From Nanobdellota archaeon (GTDB lineage: Archaea > Nanobdellota > Nanobdellia > Woesearchaeales > UBA12501): a DNA stretch of 8,823 nt. Both the position numbers and the translations under genes were made by a program. The stretch covers positions 1 to 8,823 of the forward strand of contig JAHJCS010000039.1 of the NCBI GenBank assembly GCA_018812465.1. The letters run 5' to 3'. The notes beneath the pieces were generated by a model. That model saw only the letters and a program-made list of their open reading frames with translations, was not told the DNA's origin and did not search any database. Below, piece by piece: positions 5,332 to 8,823 of this stretch; the first letter of the stretch is position 1, and each line of letters starts with the position of its first letter.

Positions 5332-8300
5332 GAGATTCTGGAGTCAGCACAAGCTTCTGCGTGAATAATGAAGGAAACTTCTACAATGAGTCAATTGCTT
5401 GGTCAAATATAGGTGCAGGAGACTGCGGTCCAGCGAACATAACCTATCCTTATACAGGAGAATTTTTCTCAACAGGAACCCCTATCAAGATAAACTGGAC
5501 AAGGCAGAGCAGCCAGAAGGCAATTAATTACTATTTGTATTATTCTAATAATAGTGTGTCATGGACATATCTAACGTCAACTCCAAATCTTGAATACCTA
5601 TGGGATACTACTTCTATCTCCAACAGCAATTATACCATAAAACTGATACCCTATGATAATCTTTACAATGCAACAATAAATATCTCAAAGAATTTCTCTA
5701 TACAATCTAATATTCCACCTTCAATATCATCTGTGCTGCTCAATGCAACATCTTCATTCAACAGGACACAAGACAATCTCACAGCCTATCCAATCGGAGT
5801 CAGTGATCCTAATGGAGATAATATAGAAATAAACTACAACTGGTACAAAGATGGAATATCAGATAATTTATTGAACATGCCTTTTACTGCGCCTGACAAT
5901 GATAATCTCACCTATGATTTCTCTGGGTTTGATAATCATGGTGTTGTGGTCAATGCAACATGGAATGCTACATCAGGTTATGATGGATTTGGGGCGTTTG
6001 AGTTTGATGGAGATTTTGATTCAATAAACACATCTCTTTTGATGTCTGGCAGTTCTATCACTTATGGTGCTTGGGTCAAATTCACCAGTCTTGATTGTTC
6101 AGGGGGTTGGTGTGATATAATAAGGATGATAAACACATCCTATTATGGTTATGAACTAGGCTCTTATTATGATGGTTCTGATCACATCTTTGACTGTTAT
6201 GATGATGATAATGATGTTGTATCTTCAACAACAATCTCAGCAGATACCTGGTATCATGTTATGTGCTGGCACAATCAGACTGATACCTGCATATTTGTGG
6301 ATGGGGTTAGGGAGAATTGTGATGCATCAAATGCTAATGCATCTGGTGATGGCAATCTTGTGATTGGCGCTTCAATATTTGATGAGGATTTCTGGTTCAA
6401 TGGCACTATTGATGAAGTAAGGGTGTGGAATAGAAGCTTGTCAGATGATGAGATTGCAATGTTTTATTCTAATCATAACAATGAGACACATTACAGTGCT
6501 ACAAACATAGGGGACAACTGGTCTGTCAAAGCCACCCCTATAGATGAGTATGGCCAGAATGGTACTGGAGTGTTTTCAAATGAGATATTTATCAATCCTC
6601 CGAACTATCCCCCTTTGATATCCTCTGTGGTCCTGAATACAACATCAGCATCAAACATGACAACAGACAACCTCACAGCAAATCCAGTTGGCATCAGTGA
6701 TCTGGATGGGGACCCTGTAGAAGTAAACTACAACTGGTATATCAATGGGATGTCAGACACTGTGCTGAACATGCCATTCACAAGGCCTGACAGCTTGAAT
6801 CAGACTTATGACTTCTCTGGAAATGATAAACATGGAACAATCAACAGCGCAAGATGGAATAATACCGGAGGCCATAATGGAACAGGAGCTTATGAGTTTA
6901 GTGATACCATCAGCAGTATACAGATTCCGTCAGTGATGTCAGGGAACAGTTTCAGTTATGGCGCCTGGGTGAAGATGGACGGAACATCAAGCTGCATTGA
7001 TGCCGGAGCCGGTCCTGTATGCACCTTAATAGTGCAAGGGAATGTAGGGGGACATGGGTCAGGGATGATAACCGGCAACTCAAATCTTGTATTCTGTTAT
7101 AGTCTTGACGACTCAGCATTATCAGGAGGATATTTTGCTCCTGCAGGAGAATGGCATCATTACATGTGCGTCCACAACAGCACAGACTTAGCTATGTTTG
7201 TAGATGGGCATCTTCAGGGATCATGGGCGTCTTCAACAGCATCAGCCACATCAGATGATCTGATAATAGGGGCATGGAACGGGATATACTATTTCAACGG
7301 AACAGTAGATGATGTCATAGCATACAACAGAGAATTGTCTACAGAAGAGATCAATCTGATTTACCAAAACAAAACAGACACCATACATTATTCAACCATT
7401 ACAGCAGGCGAAAACTGGACTGTCAAGGCAACGCCTATTGACAGCTATGGCGAGAATGGAACTGGTGTATTTTCAAACAGCATCAACATCACAGAAATGT
7501 CCATTGACTTCATCAGTCAGACAAAGAATGAATCAGGCATAGAACTAGTCGTCAATGAGACAGAATATATCTTGCCTGACCAGAACCTCACTATAAAGCT
7601 TAACATATCAAATATAGGCGGAAGCATAAGCTCTGTCTGGATCAAAGTATGGGAGACAGTCCAATCTGCAGGCAATGTGATCTGGGAAGGCCTTATGAGC
7701 CTTGTCGGAGGATTGTGGCAGGCAGAGGTTCCTGTGAATGGTTCTTATCCAACCTATGTCAATTACACTGTCTTTGTGAACGACACTGTGAACACAACTT
7801 ATGAGATAGATGGCAATTTCAGTGTCAATCATCCTCCTAACATAACCTCTTTGTTCCTAAACACAACCTCACCTAAGAATTTCTCAACAGAGAACCTGAC
7901 AGCATATGTCACAGGTATAAATGATGCTGACAATGAGGCTGTCAAGCTTTACTATAACTGGTACAGGAATAGCATGTCAGACACTTTGCTTAACATGCCA
8001 TTCACAAAGCCTGACAGCAGCAATCGGACTTATGATCTTTCAGGATATGATAATCATGGCAATGTGACCAATGCAACATGGAATGCAACAGGGGGCTATG
8101 ATGGCTTTGGAGCATTTGAGTTTGATGGTGCCAATGACTTTATTGACCTGCCAGATTATGGTAATCTGTACAATGTGACTGTGGCTTTCTGGGCTAAGAC
8201 AGCTGACCCTGACCCTGATGTCTTCTTGATACCCTTTAATTTTAAAACAGGATTCTATTCAAGTGGACTATATACAATAGCATTTGTATACACTTCAGAT

Positions 8301-8823
8301 GTTTACCAAGTATACTATGCTACTCTTGAGGGTTCATCTACCATCTGCAACAGCATAACCTCTATCAGGGATGGCAAATGGCACTTCATAGTCGCAAAAT
8401 TGTTTGAGAATGTCACAAACAACAAGGTACAGCCTGAGATATATCTGGATGGAAACCTGGATTCCGTCTGCGCAGGTCTCACAGGATCCATGAAGGAAAC
8501 CCGCCTTCATCAAATAGGTCTTAATTATCCTACACCAGATTATTTCAATGGTACAATGGATGATATTAGGATCTACAACCGGAGCCTCTCAGCAGAAGAG
8601 ATATGGTTATTGTACAACAACAGGACGAACATGACCCCCTCTTCAGTTACTTCTGCAGGCGACAACTGGTCAGTCAAGGTCACTCCGATTGATGCCAGAG
8701 GCCTGAATGGAAGCAGTTATCTTTCAAATGGAGTTGTTGTCAAGGAGAACAACAACTATGTGTGCTCAGATGAGACCCAATGTGAGTATCAGGACATCAC
8801 CTCTGCTCTGTTCGGCGAGAACA
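5322..8823 (+). CDS. Giant surface protein, continuation in another frame (three Ig/LamG repeats), incomplete at the right edge
   Basis: After the TAA at 5319-5321 this frame is open for 1,167 codons to the window end, with no start codon or ribosome site near its beginning. It continues the beta-helix end as GVGDSGVSTSFCVNNEG, so it belongs to the gene at 3268 and was separated by a one-base loss. A beta domain (about 5430-5708) is followed by three homologous units at about 5709-6596, 6603-7494 and 7827-8741. Each has an N-x-PP opening, a YNWY strand, a LamG-like domain ending in FNGT[IVM]D[ED]-x-R/I-x-x-NR-x-LS-x-E[EI], and then [DE]NW[ST]VK-x-TPID. A different beta domain of 110 residues (7497-7826) separates units 2 and 3. 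I counted more than fifty N-x-S/T sequons. LamG-like folds bind carbohydrates or proteins, fitting adhesion. No stop is reached. Confidence 0.88.
5709..6596 (+). repeat. Ig/LamG protein repeat unit 1
   Basis: The unit opens IPPSISSVLLNAT and closes VKATPIDEYGQNGTGVFSN. The LamG-like part is about 5895-6479. It carries several cysteines (LDCSGGWCD, FDCYDD, MCWHNQTDTC) that could form disulfides. Confidence 0.75.
6603..7494 (+). repeat. Ig/LamG protein repeat unit 2
   Basis: The unit opens YPPLISSVVLNTTS and begins 894 bases after unit 1. The LamG-like part is about 6783-7373. Its LNMPFTRPD and VKATPIDSYGENGTGVFSN segments are nearly identical to unit 1 in protein sequence, while codons differ often. 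Confidence 0.75.
7827..8741 (+). repeat. Ig/LamG protein repeat unit 3
   Basis: The unit opens HPPNITSLFLNTTS. The LamG-like part is about 8007-8621 and diverges in its middle from units 1 and 2, although LNMPFTKPDSSN, YDNHGNVTNATWNAT and YDGFGAFEFDG clearly match unit 1. Confidence 0.75.

Noticed and set aside
6169..6363. Small plus-strand ORF of 64 codons
   Set aside because: It is out of frame within the LamG-coding frame, whose domain content is clear.
7608..7832. Minus-strand ORF of 74 codons
   Set aside because: Shadow of the surface-protein frame; no promoter or ribosome site.

Overview
The window looks like a piece of an archaeal genome, most likely a small-genome DPANN lineage of the Woesearchaeota/Pacearchaeota kind. 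The visible reasons are archaeal-type TATA boxes upstream of the genes, one apparently leaderless gene next to one with a GGAGG ribosome site, ATGA-type 4-base gene overlaps, a very large secreted protein full of N-x-S/T sequons, and an ITGLAV-like stretch just after its membrane segment. The lineage is inferred from style; no rRNA or other marker gene is present.

Layout. Positions 1-137 are non-coding or the tail of something outside the window, and hold a GC-rich hairpin repeat (69-123). A secreted von Willebrand factor A (vWA) protein is on the minus strand (138-1271). The 546 bases from 1272 to 1817 hold its promoter, a GC-rich element of about 240 bases closed by a 21-bp stem (1457-1696), and directly after it a second copy of the hairpin repeat (1702-1756). 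A membrane-anchored winged-helix regulator follows on the minus strand (1818-2573). The AT-rich intergenic region 2574-2831 contains divergent promoters and a pair of matching 17-bp palindromes. To the right is a plus-strand operon: a 50-residue AbrB-like protein (2832-2984), a 96-residue AbrB-like protein (2981-3271) and a giant surface protein (from 3268, running off the right edge). Both junctions are ATGA overlaps, so translation is probably coupled.

The giant protein has an N-terminal membrane segment, an Ig-like region, a parallel beta-helix and then three repeats in which a LamG-like domain appears nested inside an Ig-like domain. Its reading frame is broken at 5322-5331. The sequence reads as if one G was lost from a GGG, and the downstream frame is then open without a stop to the end of the window.

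Reading of the whole: a cell-surface locus (secreted vWA protein, giant adhesin-like protein) with three local DNA-binding regulators, one of them in the membrane. The points most worth follow-up are the structured 1457-1696 element with its two complementary hairpin loops, the two repeats that resemble IS200/IS605 (TnpB) right ends, and the paired palindromes in the divergent promoter. No CRISPR array, tRNA or rRNA was seen.
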